A stretch of 64,000 bases of DNA from Ensifer adhaerens (GCF_002940685.1 NZ_PNFP01000003.1:372001-436000), one strand, 5' to 3'. Positions 26,621 through 36,373 are shown, numbered from the stretch's first letter. Notes: a model not told the origin generated them from the letters alone. Numbers and translations: made by a program.

Positions 26621-27536
26621 TCTTGTGACCCTTCATTTCGAGGCGCCAACGCTGCACCGGATCGAGCGCGATGCGCAGCCAGTTGGAGAGCAGATTGAGC
26701 GACATGGTCGTGAGAATGATGGCAAGCCCCGGCCAGAAGGACAGCCACCACGCATTGGTGAGGTATTGCCTGCCTTGCGAGATCATCAGGCCCCAGGTGA
26801 TTTCGGGCGGCTGGATGCCGATGCCGAGGAAGGACAGCGCGCTTTCGGCGAGCATGACGTAGGCGAAGTCGAGCGTCGCAAGCGTCGTCAAGGTCGGCAG
26901 AACCACAGGCAGGATGTGACGGAAGAGGATGCGGTTCTTCGACGCGCCCATCACGCGTGCCGCCTGGACGAACATGCGCTCGCGGATTTCCAGCACCTCG
27001 GCGCGCGTCGTCCTGAGATAGACCGGAATGCGGGTGATCGCGAGAACCAGCATCAGGTTGAGGATCGACGAGCCGAGGATGTAGAGCACGATCACCGCGA
27101 TCAGCAGCGACGGGAACGACATGATGACGTCGGCAAGGCGCATGATCACCTGATTGACGCGCGGCGAAGAAAAACCGGCAATCAGGCCGAGGAACGTTCC
27201 GGCGACCGCGGAAAGAGCGACGGCACCGGCCGCGACCATCAGCGTGTTCTGCGTCGCGACGATGATGCGGGCAAGCAGCGGCCGGCCGAGCGCGTCGGCC
27301 CCCATCCACCAGACCCATCCGCGTTGCCAATCGAAGGGGGCGGCGTTGCGCCCGCGCAGGTTCTGCTTGGTTGCAAGGTCCCCGAGCCAGCTTGGCCCGA
27401 TGATCGCAAGGATCAGGATGAAGACGAGGAAGATCACCGCACAAAGGGCAAACTTGTCGGCGAGCAGCATGCGCCACATCCGCGTTACGAAAGGCGGCTC
27501 TTCGAGGATGACGCTGTCGTTGGTCACAAGGGTCAT
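26613..27536 (-). CDS. Peptide-type ABC transporter permease (DppC-like)
   Basis: A 307-residue permease with an N-terminal OppC_N segment, a W-x-x-G-A-D-A-L-G-R motif typical of DppC/OppC (WMGADALGRPLLARII) and the EAA-like loop MVQAARVMGASKNRI form. About six membrane segments. The ATG at 27536 has GAGGAG upstream and is preferred over an in-frame TTG. It sits between the DppB-like permease (11-bp gap) and the ATPase. Confidence 0.9.
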   Translation of the reverse strand: MTLVTNDSVILEEPPFVTRMWRMLLADKFALCAVIFLVFILILAIIGPSWLGDLATKQNLRGRNAAPFDWQRGWVWWMGADALGRPLLARIIVATQNTLMVAAGAVALSAVAGTFLGLIAGFSSPRVNQVIMRLADVIMSFPSLLIAVIVLYILGSSILNLMLVLAITRIPVYLRTTRAEVLEIRERMFVQAARVMGASKNRILFRHILPVVLPTLTTLATLDFAYVMLAESALSFLGIGIQPPEITWGLMISQGRQYLTNAWWLSFWPGLAIILTTMSLNLLSNWLRIALDPVQRWRLEMKGHKNG

Positions 27537-27547
27537 GGGCCGTCTCC

Positions 27548-28462
27548 TCAATGCCGGATGCGCGGATCAAGCAGCGCATAAGCAAGGTCGATCAACAGGT
27601 TCATCAGGAAGATCGCCAGCGCCGTGACGAGAATGGCGGCAAGCACGACATTGAAATCGCGCTGCAGGATGGAATCGATCATCAGCTTGCCAACGCCGGG
27701 AAAGCCGAAGATCGTTTCGACGATAACAGCACCGTTCAACAGGCTTGCGGCCTGGTCGCCGAGCACCGTGATGACCGGCAGCATGGCGTTGCGCAAGGCG
27801 TGCACGAAGATGATGGGACCGGATTTGACGCCCTTGGCGCGGGCCGTCTTTACATAGGCCGAGGAAAGCGCGCCGATCATCGAGCCGCGCACCACCTGGA
27901 CGATGATGCCGAAGGGCCGGATGAACAGAACCGCGATCGGCAGGATCCAGTGCAGCAGCGAACCCGTTCCCGACGTCGGCAGCCAGGCGAGATTGACCGA
28001 GAAGACGACGATCGCGACGATCGCAATCCAGAAATCAGGAACGGAGGCGCCGATCAGCGAAATGACGGAGGCGAGCCGGTCGAAGAAGCCGCCGGCGCGG
28101 AAGGCGGCAAGCGAGCCGACGACGATCGCAGCACCGGCAACCAGCGTCATGGTGATGACGGCAAGCCAAAGCGTCCAGGTGAAGGCTTCGAGCACCACGT
28201 CCAGCGCCGGGCGCGCCTTGCGCAGGGACTCGCCGAAATCACCGGTGACGACGTCGCCGACATAGCGCGTGAACTGCACCAGCAGCGGATCGTTCAGACC
28301 GTGCAGTTCGCGGAACTGCTCCTTCATTTCGGCGGAAGCCTCGACCGGCAGGAACAAAGCCGCCGGATCACCCGTCAACCGCGACAGGAAGAAGACCATG
28401 ACAAGCAGCCCGACGAGCGAAATCAGACTGGCCACGGCGCGTGTTCGAACGAATTTCAGCAT
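27548..28462 (-). CDS. Peptide-type ABC transporter permease (DppB-like)
   Basis: A 304-residue permease of the DppB/OppB type, with the N-terminal hydrophobic segment, the family motif DPLLVQFTRYVGDVVTGDFG and the conserved loop YVKTARAKGVKSGPII. About six membrane segments. The start at 28462 follows GAGGG; an ATG 30 bp upstream (28492) is an alternative. Second in the transporter set after the binding protein. Confidence 0.9.
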   Translation of the reverse strand: MLKFVRTRAVASLISLVGLLVMVFFLSRLTGDPAALFLPVEASAEMKEQFRELHGLNDPLLVQFTRYVGDVVTGDFGESLRKARPALDVVLEAFTWTLWLAVITMTLVAGAAIVVGSLAAFRAGGFFDRLASVISLIGASVPDFWIAIVAIVVFSVNLAWLPTSGTGSLLHWILPIAVLFIRPFGIIVQVVRGSMIGALSSAYVKTARAKGVKSGPIIFVHALRNAMLPVITVLGDQAASLLNGAVIVETIFGFPGVGKLMIDSILQRDFNVVLAAILVTALAIFLMNLLIDLAYALLDPRIRH

Positions 28463-28561
28463 GGCGCCCTCGAAATCCGGCGATGGGATCATCCCACCGC
28501 CTTGATTGCTGTTGGTCCGGCGAACCTCGTTCGCCAGACCCGTTTACTTGCCAGAGCCAGT

Positions 28562-30061
28562 TTACTTGATCTTGATCTCGGAAAGCTGCAGCGTTCCGTT
28601 GGTGGCCATTGTCGGCTTGAAATCCAGCCGTTCCGATACGCGGGAGAAACCGACCATGTGGAACAGGAGGACATCGGCGACGACATCGTCATGCACGTAG
28701 GCGATCAGTTCGGACCAGAGCTTGGCACGTTCCTCGCCGACGGCAGCCGATGCGCGCTTGATCAGATCGTCAACTTTCGGATCGGAAAAACCGGACTGCG
28801 TGCCGTCGGTCGCATACTTGAAGAACATCGAGAATGACGGATCACCCTTGGAGTTGTCGTGCATGGCGGCGACGATCTGAGGGCCGCGGCCTTCCTTGAA
28901 CGGCTTCGAGTAATACTGCTCGTGCTCGGCGACCTCGACGAACTTCAGGTCGACCTTGAAGCCCACTTCCTGAAGCTGTGCCTGGATGGCTTCCATGATT
29001 TCGGTGACGTTCGGGAAGTTGGCCGAGCGCGCGATGATGGTGATCGGCGTTTCGACCTTCACGCCATCGGCCTTGGCTTCCTCAAGCAGCTTCTTTGCGC
29101 CTTCCGGATCGTACGGAAAGACCTTCACATCGGGGTTCCATCCAAGTGTCGGCGGCGGCACGATCGCGGTGGCGAGCAGCGCACTGTCGGGAACGAGCGT
29201 GCCGAGGAACGCCTGCCGGTCGATCGCGACGTTCAATGCCCGGCGAACGCGAACGTCGTTCAGTGGCTCGATATTATGGTCGATGCGCAGATAGACGGTC
29301 TCGCTGTCGAGATAGGAGAAATCCGTCGCCGGATTGGTGGCGTCGAGCTGCGAGATCGACGGCGACAGATCGGCCTCACCGGTCTGCACCATGGCGGCGC
29401 GCACCGACGGATCGGCGCGGAAGAGATAGGTCGCTTCGGTGACCTCAGGCTTCGTGCCCCAATAGTCGTCGCGGCTCGTTAGCACGATCTGCTGGCCCGG
29501 TGTCCAGTTGGTGAGCTTGTAGGGACCGGTACCGACCGGCTCGCGGATGAATTCGAGCGGCGTTTCCTCAGGCACGATCGTGACGAGAGACATCAGGAGC
29601 GGAAGGATCGGCTGGACCGGATCGGCGCTGAAATCGATCGTGTAGTCGTCGACGACGGTTGGGGTCACCGTGATGCCGCCGAAATAACGACGCGACTCGC
29701 AGGTGTTCTTGTCGCTCATGATGCGGTCGAAGCTGTGCTTGACATCCTTGGCGTCGAAGGTCGTGCCGTCGGAGAACTTGACGCCCTGGCGCAGGTGAAA
29801 GCGCCAGCTGCCATCCTCATTCTGTTCCCATTTCTCGGCAAGCCTCGGCATGACGCCCTTTTTGTCACGAACATCGAGCTCCGTCAGCGTCTCGCTGACG
29901 TTCTGCATGATGATACGGCCGATGTTCGAGCGCGTGGCCATGCAGGGTTCAAGCAGATCAGCCTCTTCGGCCAGCACGATCTTGATCGGACCTGACCCAG
30001 CAAAAGCAGGCGACAGGGCAGAACTCAGCATGAGTGCACTCAAGACAAACAGTTTCTTCAC
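28562..30061 (-). CDS. Peptide-type ABC transporter substrate-binding protein
   Basis: A 499-residue periplasmic protein of the SBP_bac_5 family. A Sec signal peptide is clear (MKKLFVLSALMLSSALSPAFA) before GSGPIKIVLAEEADLLEP. The body carries the family's segment LAEKWEQNEDGSWRFHLRQG. Translation starts at GTG 30061, preceded by GGGAGGA. Ligands of this family range from peptides to sugars and opines; with the acid-sugar enzymes nearby a non-peptide ligand is likely (inference). Confidence 0.9.
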   Translation of the reverse strand: MKKLFVLSALMLSSALSPAFAGSGPIKIVLAEEADLLEPCMATRSNIGRIIMQNVSETLTELDVRDKKGVMPRLAEKWEQNEDGSWRFHLRQGVKFSDGTTFDAKDVKHSFDRIMSDKNTCESRRYFGGITVTPTVVDDYTIDFSADPVQPILPLLMSLVTIVPEETPLEFIREPVGTGPYKLTNWTPGQQIVLTSRDDYWGTKPEVTEATYLFRADPSVRAAMVQTGEADLSPSISQLDATNPATDFSYLDSETVYLRIDHNIEPLNDVRVRRALNVAIDRQAFLGTLVPDSALLATAIVPPPTLGWNPDVKVFPYDPEGAKKLLEEAKADGVKVETPITIIARSANFPNVTEIMEAIQAQLQEVGFKVDLKFVEVAEHEQYYSKPFKEGRGPQIVAAMHDNSKGDPSFSMFFKYATDGTQSGFSDPKVDDLIKRASAAVGEERAKLWSELIAYVHDDVVADVLLFHMVGFSRVSERLDFKPTMATNGTLQLSEIKIK

Positions 30062-30087
30062 GGCATTTCCTCCCTAGTGAAATTCGT

Positions 30088-30999
30088 TCAGCCGGATGTT
30101 GCTTTTCCGGATCGCGCGGCGATCAGCGCCGCAAAACCAATGAGTCCGCCGCCACACAGCGTGGTGAGGGCAATGTTCTCGCCAAAGAGCGCAAAGCCTC
30201 CGAGCGCCACCAATGGCAGGCGCAGGAAATCGACCGGCGCGACAATCGTTGCGGGGGCGAGCGAGAAGGCATGTGTCATCATACCCATGCAGGCTGTGCC
30301 GACGACACCTTGAAGCGCCAGCAGCGACAATTCCTTCGCGCCCGGCATGCTCCAAAAAGGAAGTGCAAAGAGAAGCGCGATCGGGACGGTCAAGAGAAGG
30401 TTCCAGACGACGAGCGTCGCGGTCCTGTCGCCCTTGGACATCGACTTCAGGATCAGCTGAATGGCGGACTGCAGCACCGCGCCGACGAGGGCGAGCAGAA
30501 TGGCGAGACTGAAACCGGCGCCAGACGGACCAACGATCAGCATTGCACCGGCAAAGCCGAGCGCCACGGCACCGATCATGACAGGACCAGGCCGCTCGCC
30601 CAGCGTCAGGGCCGCGCCCAGCAGGACGAAGATCGGCGACATGAAGGCGATCGCGGTCACATCGGCGAGCGGTCCCCAGCTGAAGGCGGCGAAGAAGGCG
30701 ACCATGGCCAAGAGCTTGAAGCCGGCGCGCACCGCATGCTGACGCAGCGGATGACTTGAACGCAGGAGCGACGGACGCAGGGCCACCCAGGGCAAAAGAA
30801 TGACGGCGCCGAAGAAGGCGCGGAAGAAGCCGATGACGAAGGGATGCACGGCGCCGTTCAAGGCACGCACGATCACCGCGTCGGCCGCCGCAAGAGCTGC
30901 TGCACCTATCGCAAAGATCACGGCCATCCTGGCCCCATGAGGGCCGGCGCTTCCCGGCATGAAAACCTCCTCCCCGGCATCCTCTTGCCGGCTTGACAT
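30088..30999 (-). CDS. EamA (DMT) family transporter
   Basis: A 303-residue protein with about ten membrane segments and two EamA halves, beginning after a short soluble N-terminus. The motif FMSPIFVLLGAALTLGERPG in the first half and DFLRLPLVALGGFALFGE in the second are typical of drug/metabolite exporters. The ATG at 30999 has AGGAG upstream. It is the promoter-proximal gene of the binding-protein/permease/ATPase/aldolase operon (26-bp gap to the next gene) and divergent from the sialidase-like gene; it may export or exchange a metabolite of the pathway. Confidence 0.85.
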   Translation of the reverse strand: MSSRQEDAGEEVFMPGSAGPHGARMAVIFAIGAAALAAADAVIVRALNGAVHPFVIGFFRAFFGAVILLPWVALRPSLLRSSHPLRQHAVRAGFKLLAMVAFFAAFSWGPLADVTAIAFMSPIFVLLGAALTLGERPGPVMIGAVALGFAGAMLIVGPSGAGFSLAILLALVGAVLQSAIQLILKSMSKGDRTATLVVWNLLLTVPIALLFALPFWSMPGAKELSLLALQGVVGTACMGMMTHAFSLAPATIVAPVDFLRLPLVALGGFALFGENIALTTLCGGGLIGFAALIAARSGKATSG

Positions 31000-31022
31000 G
31001 ACAATCTCCTTTTCACACAAAT

Positions 31023-31033
31023 TTGTCAAACAA
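31023..31033. promoter_or_regulatory. GntR (FadR-type) operator candidate TTGTCAAACAA
   Basis: This 11-mer matches the FadR-subfamily GntR consensus TNGTNNNACNA exactly. It lies in the strongly A+T-rich divergent region between the EamA and sialidase-like genes, 24 bp before the EamA start, where the GntR regulator at 34524 could control both transcription units. A TTGACA box at 31144 may be the -35 element of the plus-strand promoter. Confidence 0.5.
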
Positions 31034-31193
31034 TTTCGTTATGTAAAATTTCGCCAGCACTCCTTGCATTATTTTATCACGTAATTTCAATATTTTAACA
31101 AAACATAATCTGCCACAGCGGAATTATGATAACATAATAGAACTTGACAACTTTGTAATTTTGGCGATTTTCGAGAGCAAGCAGGAGGAGCCA

Positions 31194-32390
31194 ATGACCC
31201 CAGAGGAAATAGCCCGCAGCATGGATGGCGCGCTCAGACCCGTGTCGCCGACGCGCCACGAGGCTTTGCTGCCTTCGCCCATGGTGCAGAACCACGCCGC
31301 ATTCCTGCATCTGCTTTCGGACGGTGCGCTTGCCTGCGCGTGGTTCGGAGGCACCCTTGAGGGCAAGTCCGACATTTCGATTTTCGCCTCGGTGCTTCCA
31401 ACGGATGCGACAACGTGGGGGCCACCTCAACGCCTGAGCTTCGACCCTGCTCATTCGGAACAGAACCCGGTGCTCTTTACGGCTCCTGACGGCCGGCTCT
31501 GGCTCTTTCACACCTCCCAGCCTTCCGGAAACCAGGATGAGTGCCGGATCCGCATGACCGAGATCCGACGCCACCCGTCCGACCCATCGACGCTCACCGC
31601 TGATGAAGGCCGCTATCTCGATCTGCCGCGCGGCTGCTTCGTCCGCGCACCTCTGGTGGTGCGCGAAGACGGCGCGTGGCTGTTGCCGATCTTCCGGTGC
31701 ATCCAGCGCCCCGGCCAGAAATGGAACGGCAGCCATGACACTGCGGCCGTCGGCATTTCGCTTGATCAGGGCGAAACGTGGCGTCTGGAGGATATCGACC
31801 AGTCGATCGGCTGCGTGCACATGTCGCCTGTTTCCTTTGGCCACGGACGCTTTGCAGCCCTCTTCCGCCGTCGGCAAGCCGACTGGGTCTACAGAACGGA
31901 AAGCCTTGATGGCGGCCGCACCTGGTCGGCGCCGGAAGCAAGCGATGTACCGAACAACAATTCCTCGATCGCCGCCGTCCGCCTGGGTGACGGCCGGATC
32001 GCAATGATCTGCAATCCCGTCAGCGCCGCAGAGTTCACGGAGCGGCGCGCCTCGCTATACGACGAACTCGGCGAGGAGGACGACCGCCCGGATGCAAACC
32101 CGGAAGGCGGCTGCGTGCCGGTCTGGGGTGTGCCGCGGGCGCCCGTTGCACTTTGCCTGTCCGAAGATGGCGGCAAGACCTTTCCTGTCCACCTGCTGAT
32201 CGAAGACGGCCCCGGGACCTGCCTCTCCAACGACTCGACCGACGGTCGCAACAAGGAAATGTCCTATCCCTGGCTGATCGAGGGGCCGGACGGGACCATG
32301 CACCTCGCCTACACCTATCACCGGCGCGCCATAAAATATGTCCGCCTGGCCTCTGGCTGGGACCGCGCCGACGCACGGAGACTTTCATGA
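31194..32390 (+). CDS. Sialidase-like (BNR-repeat) protein, cytoplasmic
   Basis: A 398-residue protein with a predicted six-bladed beta-propeller. Three Asp-box repeats (S-x-D-x-G-x-T-W/F) are visible: [16 protein letters not shown] and SEDGGKTF. No signal peptide is seen, so it would act in the cytoplasm, unlike secreted sialidases. The catalytic Arg triad and FRIP motif of GH33 sialidases are not recognisable, so the activity is open: glycoside hydrolase, lyase or epimerase. The ATG at 31194 follows GGAGGAG and replaces an in-frame upstream TTG. Its stop overlaps the PdxA2 start (ATGA), tying it to the acid-sugar pathway. Confidence 0.78.
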   Translation: MTPEEIARSMDGALRPVSPTRHEALLPSPMVQNHAAFLHLLSDGALACAWFGGTLEGKSDISIFASVLPTDATTWGPPQRLSFDPAHSEQNPVLFTAPDGRLWLFHTSQPSGNQDECRIRMTEIRRHPSDPSTLTADEGRYLDLPRGCFVRAPLVVREDGAWLLPIFRCIQRPGQKWNGSHDTAAVGISLDQGETWRLEDIDQSIGCVHMSPVSFGHGRFAALFRRRQADWVYRTESLDGGRTWSAPEASDVPNNNSSIAAVRLGDGRIAMICNPVSAAEFTERRASLYDELGEEDDRPDANPEGGCVPVWGVPRAPVALCLSEDGGKTFPVHLLIEDGPGTCLSNDSTDGRNKEMSYPWLIEGPDGTMHLAYTYHRRAIKYVRLASGWDRADARRLS

Positions 32391-33343
32391 GCAACATCAT
32401 CGGCATCACCATGGGCGACCCATGCGGCGTCGGCCCCGAGATTTCAGTCCGCGCGCTTGCGGAAATGCCTGAGCAGGAGCGCGAGAGCATCCGCATCTAC
32501 GGGAACTTGGCAACACTTGAGGCGGCGCGCACGGCACTCGGCCTTACCGTCGACCTCACGCCCTACGTCGTCGACCTGCCGATCGAAGGCGCGCCGCTTC
32601 CCTGGGGCAAGCTCAGCCCGGTTGCCGGCGACGCCGCATTTCGCTTCATCGAAAAGGCGGTGCGGGACGCCGAAGCCGGCGTCATCGGCTGCATCGTCAC
32701 TGCACCGATCAACAAGGAAGCGCTGAACCTTGCCGGCCATCACTATGACGGCCACACCGGGATGCTGCGCAGCCTGACCGGTTCCAAGGCAGCCTACATG
32801 CTGCTCGCCTCCGAGCGGCTCAAGGTCATCCATGTCTCGACGCATGTCTCGCTTCAGGAGGCGATCAGACGTTCGACGACCGAGCGCGTGCTTGCCACCA
32901 TCAGGGCTGGCGACGCGCATCTGAAGCGCATCGGATATGCGGCGCCCAGAATCGCGGTCGCCGGCGTCAACCCGCATTGCGGCGAGAACGGCCTTTTCGG
33001 CACCGAGGATGACGATGAGATCGCGCCGGCGGTCAAGGCCGCACGGGCGGAAGGCATCGACGCCCATGGTCCGATCTCCGCCGACACCGTGTTCCATCGC
33101 GCCTATTCGGGCGGATTCGACCTCGTCGTCGCCCAGTATCACGACCAGGGACACATCCCGGTAAAGCTCGTCGCGTTCGACACCGCCGTCAATGTTTCAG
33201 TGGATCTGCCGATCGACCGTACCTCGGTCGACCACGGCACGGCTTTCGACATCGCCGGCAAGGGCATTGCCAACCACGGCAACATGAACTCCGCGATCGC
33301 CTACGCCCGCAAGTTGGTGTCGGGCGCAGCCAAGCGAGGATGA
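32387..33343 (+). CDS. pdxA2: PdxA2-type 4-phospho-threonate/erythronate dehydrogenase
   Basis: A 318-residue NAD-dependent decarboxylating dehydrogenase of the PdxA family. The motif [13 protein letters not shown] opens the protein, metal ligands are suggested by HYDGHTGML and the C-terminal [22 protein letters not shown] is the family signature. Because it stands beside a DUF1537 kinase and far from pyridoxine genes, it is more likely the four-carbon acid sugar enzyme (4-phospho-D-threonate to dihydroxyacetone phosphate) than a vitamin B6 enzyme. ATGA overlap with the sialidase-like gene. Confidence 0.87.
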   Translation: MSNIIGITMGDPCGVGPEISVRALAEMPEQERESIRIYGNLATLEAARTALGLTVDLTPYVVDLPIEGAPLPWGKLSPVAGDAAFRFIEKAVRDAEAGVIGCIVTAPINKEALNLAGHHYDGHTGMLRSLTGSKAAYMLLASERLKVIHVSTHVSLQEAIRRSTTERVLATIRAGDAHLKRIGYAAPRIAVAGVNPHCGENGLFGTEDDDEIAPAVKAARAEGIDAHGPISADTVFHRAYSGGFDLVVAQYHDQGHIPVKLVAFDTAVNVSVDLPIDRTSVDHGTAFDIAGKGIANHGNMNSAIAYARKLVSGAAKRG

Positions 33344-33347
33344 CGCC

Positions 33348-34466
33348 ATGACCATCGCTCAGATCACCCTTCACCAACCCCGCCGCCTTGTCGTCGGCGC
33401 CGGCACCATCGCAGAGGTCGGCGCCTGGGCTGCCGATGCTCAATCGATCCTCGTCATCGCGACGCCGATCACCGCCGGCTTCGTCGATCGGCTGAAGCTC
33501 AAGGGTCGCGTCGCCGTGTTCGACGCCATCCCCGGAGAACCCGATATCGCAACATTGAATGCTGCCCTTGAGACTGCGCGCCAACAAAAGCCGGATCTGA
33601 TCGTCGGTCTGGGCGGCGGCTCGGTTCTCGACGTCGCCAAGCTGGTTGCCGTGCTTTGGAACTCAGAGCAGACGCTTGCCGACGTCGCCGGACCCAACAG
33701 GGTCGCTGGCCGCGGCACGCGGCTCGTTCAGGTCGCCACCACGGCCGGCACGGGCTCGGAAGCAGGGATCCGCTCACTGATCACCGATCCGGAAAAGGGC
33801 AACAAGATCGCGGTCGAAAGCCCGCACATGATCGCCGATCTCGCCATCCTCGATCCGGAACTGACCTATTCGGTGCCACCGGCGGTAACCGCAGCGACGG
33901 GCGTGGACGCTATGGCGCACTGCGTCGAGGCCTTCACCAATCGCCGCGCCCATCCGATGATCGATGGCTTTGCGCGGATGGGCTTCAGGCTCGTCGGCAA
34001 GTATCTGGCGCGCGCCGTCAAGGATGGCACCGATACCGAGGCGCGCGAGGGAATGATGCTTGCCTCCTATTACGGCGGCATCTGCCTCGGGCCGGTCAAT
34101 ACGGCGGCCGGCCACGCGATCGCCTATCCGCTTGGAACAAGGCTTGGCCTGCCGCATGGGCTGGCCAATGCCATCATCTTCCCCTACGTCCTTGCCTTCA
34201 ACCAGACCGTTGCAGCAGACAAGACCGCGGAAGTCGCGCAGGCGCTCGGCCTTGGCGACACCCTTACAGCCCGCGAGCTGCTTTCCGCCGCCCGCGGCTT
34301 CTGCCGCAATCTCGGGATCGAAATGTCGCTTGCTGCCCACGGCGCGAAGATGGATGACCTGCCGCTCTATGCGAGTGAGGCGCACTCCAACCGTCGCCTG
34401 ATGGACAACAATCCAATCGACATGAGCGTTGAGGACGTGCTGGGCATCTACAAGGCGGCTTTCTAA
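33348..34466 (+). CDS. Iron-containing alcohol dehydrogenase
   Basis: A 372-residue group III (iron-activated) dehydrogenase. The NAD-binding motif GLGGGSVLDVAK is near residue 87; iron ligands are suggested by Asp in LDPELT, His in AMAHCVEA, His in AAGHAIAYP and His in LGLPHGLANA. Family members oxidise or reduce small alcohols, aldehydes or maleylacetate. It directly follows pdxA2 (4-bp gap) and probably acts in the same catabolic route. A strong terminator follows. Confidence 0.88.
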   Translation: MTIAQITLHQPRRLVVGAGTIAEVGAWAADAQSILVIATPITAGFVDRLKLKGRVAVFDAIPGEPDIATLNAALETARQQKPDLIVGLGGGSVLDVAKLVAVLWNSEQTLADVAGPNRVAGRGTRLVQVATTAGTGSEAGIRSLITDPEKGNKIAVESPHMIADLAILDPELTYSVPPAVTAATGVDAMAHCVEAFTNRRAHPMIDGFARMGFRLVGKYLARAVKDGTDTEAREGMMLASYYGGICLGPVNTAAGHAIAYPLGTRLGLPHGLANAIIFPYVLAFNQTVAADKTAEVAQALGLGDTLTARELLSAARGFCRNLGIEMSLAAHGAKMDDLPLYASEAHSNRRLMDNNPIDMSVEDVLGIYKAAF

Positions 34467-34485
34467 CGCACCTCGTCAACAAGAC

Positions 34486-34512
34486 GGAACCCCGGCGCCT
34501 GGCCGGGGTTCC
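34486..34512. terminator. Rho-independent terminator between convergent genes
   Basis: GGAACCCCGG (34486-34495) pairs perfectly over 10 bp with CCGGGGTTCC (34503-34512) around a 7-base loop, followed by a short T-rich run. It lies 20 bp past the alcohol dehydrogenase stop and 12 bp before the GntR stop, so it can serve both strands. Confidence 0.8.
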
Positions 34513-34523
34513 TGTTTGCCCTA

Positions 34524-35225
34524 TCACTTCGTTGCCTGAAACAGGCGTTCGCGCGAACCGGCCAGATGATCATGCATCAACTGTTTCGCCTTGGCGGGCT
34601 CCCGCGCGGCAATGGCCTTGGCAATCGCCTCGTGCTCGCCAAAGACCCGCGTCAGGCCCGTCGTCTCGCGCTTGACCGACGCGCCGTGAAACCGCATCCC
34701 GACGGCGATGTGGTCCTTGAGCGCTTCCATGGCCGTGAAGAAATAGCTGTTTTGAGCGGCGCGCGCGATCGCGAGATGAAACTGGAAATCCGCGTCCTCA
34801 CGGTGAGACTGGCGGTTGGTCGCGTCCCGCATCAGCTCCAGCGCCCGGTGAATGGCCGCCAGGGTGCCCGCGTCGTGGCGCTCCGCCGCAGCGGCCGCCG
34901 CGGCCGGCTCAACGGTCAAGCGAAACTCGTAGCAGTTGAGAAGATCAGCGACGTTCTCGAGCTGGCCGAAGCCAAGCGGCTCACGCATGCCGACGGCGCG
35001 CACGAAGCTGCCTGCGCCGCGGCGCGAATAGATGAACCCCTGTTCGCGCAGCCGCTGCAGCGCTTCGCGAATGATCGGGCGGGAGACCTCGAATTCGCTG
35101 GCGAGATCGTGTTCGGTCGGCAGGCGCTCGTCAGGCTTGTAGGCGCCGGATTTGATCGCACGGTGCATGCGCTCAAAGACGAGATCGCCAAGGCTCTTGC
35201 GTGCAGTTCCGGTCTCCAGTCCCAT
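34524..35225 (-). CDS. GntR family (FadR subfamily) transcriptional regulator
   Basis: A 233-residue repressor-type regulator: an N-terminal winged helix (LPTEHDLASEFEVSRPIIRE, about 36-55) and an all-helical FCD ligand domain with His residues that usually bind metal and a carboxylate effector. It is coupled to the DUF1537 kinase gene: the kinase stop and this ATG abut (TAAATG). Likely operators are the TTGTCAAACAA site at 31023 and the palindrome at 36301. The effector is probably a sugar acid of the pathway. Confidence 0.9.
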   Translation of the reverse strand: MGLETGTARKSLGDLVFERMHRAIKSGAYKPDERLPTEHDLASEFEVSRPIIREALQRLREQGFIYSRRGAGSFVRAVGMREPLGFGQLENVADLLNCYEFRLTVEPAAAAAAAERHDAGTLAAIHRALELMRDATNRQSHREDADFQFHLAIARAAQNSYFFTAMEALKDHIAVGMRFHGASVKRETTGLTRVFGEHEAIAKAIAAREPAKAKQLMHDHLAGSRERLFQATK

Positions 35226-36257
35226 TTATGATCCCATCTTGCGCAGAGAGGCCTCCGCGATCTGCTGCAGCGTGTCCGGCGATCCGAATCCGCCGGATTT
35301 CGCAATGATGCAACGTCCCTCGACCTCAGCCAAGCCCAAGCCCGGCAGGCATTCACCGAGCAGGCGGAAACGCTGGAAATTCATCTTCTTCAAGACCGCC
35401 TCCGCCGTGGCGCCGCCGGAAAGGAGCATGATGCCGGCGGACCGGGCGAGGTTCGGGCATACGCTTTCGGCGAGCGCCTCGGAAACCTCTTCCGACGAAA
35501 TGGCCGCTTCGCCCGGGACGGCCTGCACAAGGGTAATCGCGCTGTTATCGTTCTTTGTCTCTGCAAGCCGCCCATTGGGTGCTGCCAGATAGCGCGCCGT
35601 GACCGAACTGCGCAGAACGTCGATCTGCGCCAGGGTGATGGGATCGCGAGAACCGATAACGAACAGGACCGACCCGGCTGGGATTTCGGCCGCCTTCGCC
35701 GCCGCTTCGCCGGTCATGCGTTCGGCAAGCGCTTCAGCCAGACCACGCGCGCCGACTAAAAGATCGACACCACTCCGCTCCGCATGCTCAAGCGAGGCGC
35801 GCACCTCAGCCGCGGTAGATGTATCCGGGATCATGGACCGGTCGGCAAGCCGACCGAGCCGTTCACGAACGGAAATTGGCGCGTCCACGCCAAAGCCGCA
35901 AACGTACCCACCTTTCACATACCGACCAAATGCGGGAATGGCCGGAGCGACCAACGCGGAACGAAACCGCATGCCCTCGAGTTCGGCGGCGATATGACCC
36001 TTCAGACGCGAGTCGACCTTCTTGAACAGACGCGTTCCGGACGGCAGGGCCGCAAGAGCTGCGGTCACCCGCTGCATCGCGGCTTCGCCGCTTAGCTCGC
36101 GCGAGCCGGTATTGATTGAAAGAACGTCAGGTTTTTGCCGGAGCGCACCGTCAATCGCCTCGCCCACGAGGGCGACCTCGACGCGCATGCCCCGCGCTGC
36201 AAACGGCGCGGCGGCATCGAGCGCTCCCGTCAAATCGTCCGCGACAATGGCCAGCAT
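35226..36257 (-). CDS. Four-carbon acid sugar kinase family protein (DUF1537)
   Basis: A 343-residue kinase-like protein. The N-terminus MLAIVADDLTGALDAA is the family signature, VDSRLKGHIAAELEG marks the substrate-binding region and LLSGGATAEAVLKKM the C-terminal nucleotide-binding domain. Characterised relatives (OtnK, DtnK) phosphorylate D-threonate or 3-oxo-tetronate. It is shorter than those (about 420 residues). The start at 36257 fits the family N-terminus though its ribosome site is weak; an ATG 33 bp upstream is possible. Paired with pdxA2 across the divergent/convergent locus, it likely makes the PdxA2 substrate. Confidence 0.85.
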   Translation of the reverse strand: MLAIVADDLTGALDAAAPFAARGMRVEVALVGEAIDGALRQKPDVLSINTGSRELSGEAAMQRVTAALAALPSGTRLFKKVDSRLKGHIAAELEGMRFRSALVAPAIPAFGRYVKGGYVCGFGVDAPISVRERLGRLADRSMIPDTSTAAEVRASLEHAERSGVDLLVGARGLAEALAERMTGEAAAKAAEIPAGSVLFVIGSRDPITLAQIDVLRSSVTARYLAAPNGRLAETKNDNSAITLVQAVPGEAAISSEEVSEALAESVCPNLARSAGIMLLSGGATAEAVLKKMNFQRFRLLGECLPGLGLAEVEGRCIIAKSGGFGSPDTLQQIAEASLRKMGS

Positions 36258-36300
36258 AGTAGAAGCCCAAAAATTTGTTGTTATCTTCATAACGACACGA

Positions 36301-36320
36301 AACATTGAAATGTCAATGTT
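36301..36320. promoter_or_regulatory. Palindromic operator candidate upstream of kinase/gntR
   Basis: AACATTGA (36301-36308) and TCAATGTT (36313-36320) form a perfect 8-bp inverted repeat with a 4-base spacer in the A+T-rich region about 45-65 bp upstream of the kinase start. This is a natural place for GntR autoregulation. Confidence 0.45.
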
Positions 36321-36373
36321 TTTCGATTTACATTTTACAAATTATTTAGCGAACGGCCGAGGGGTAAACTACG

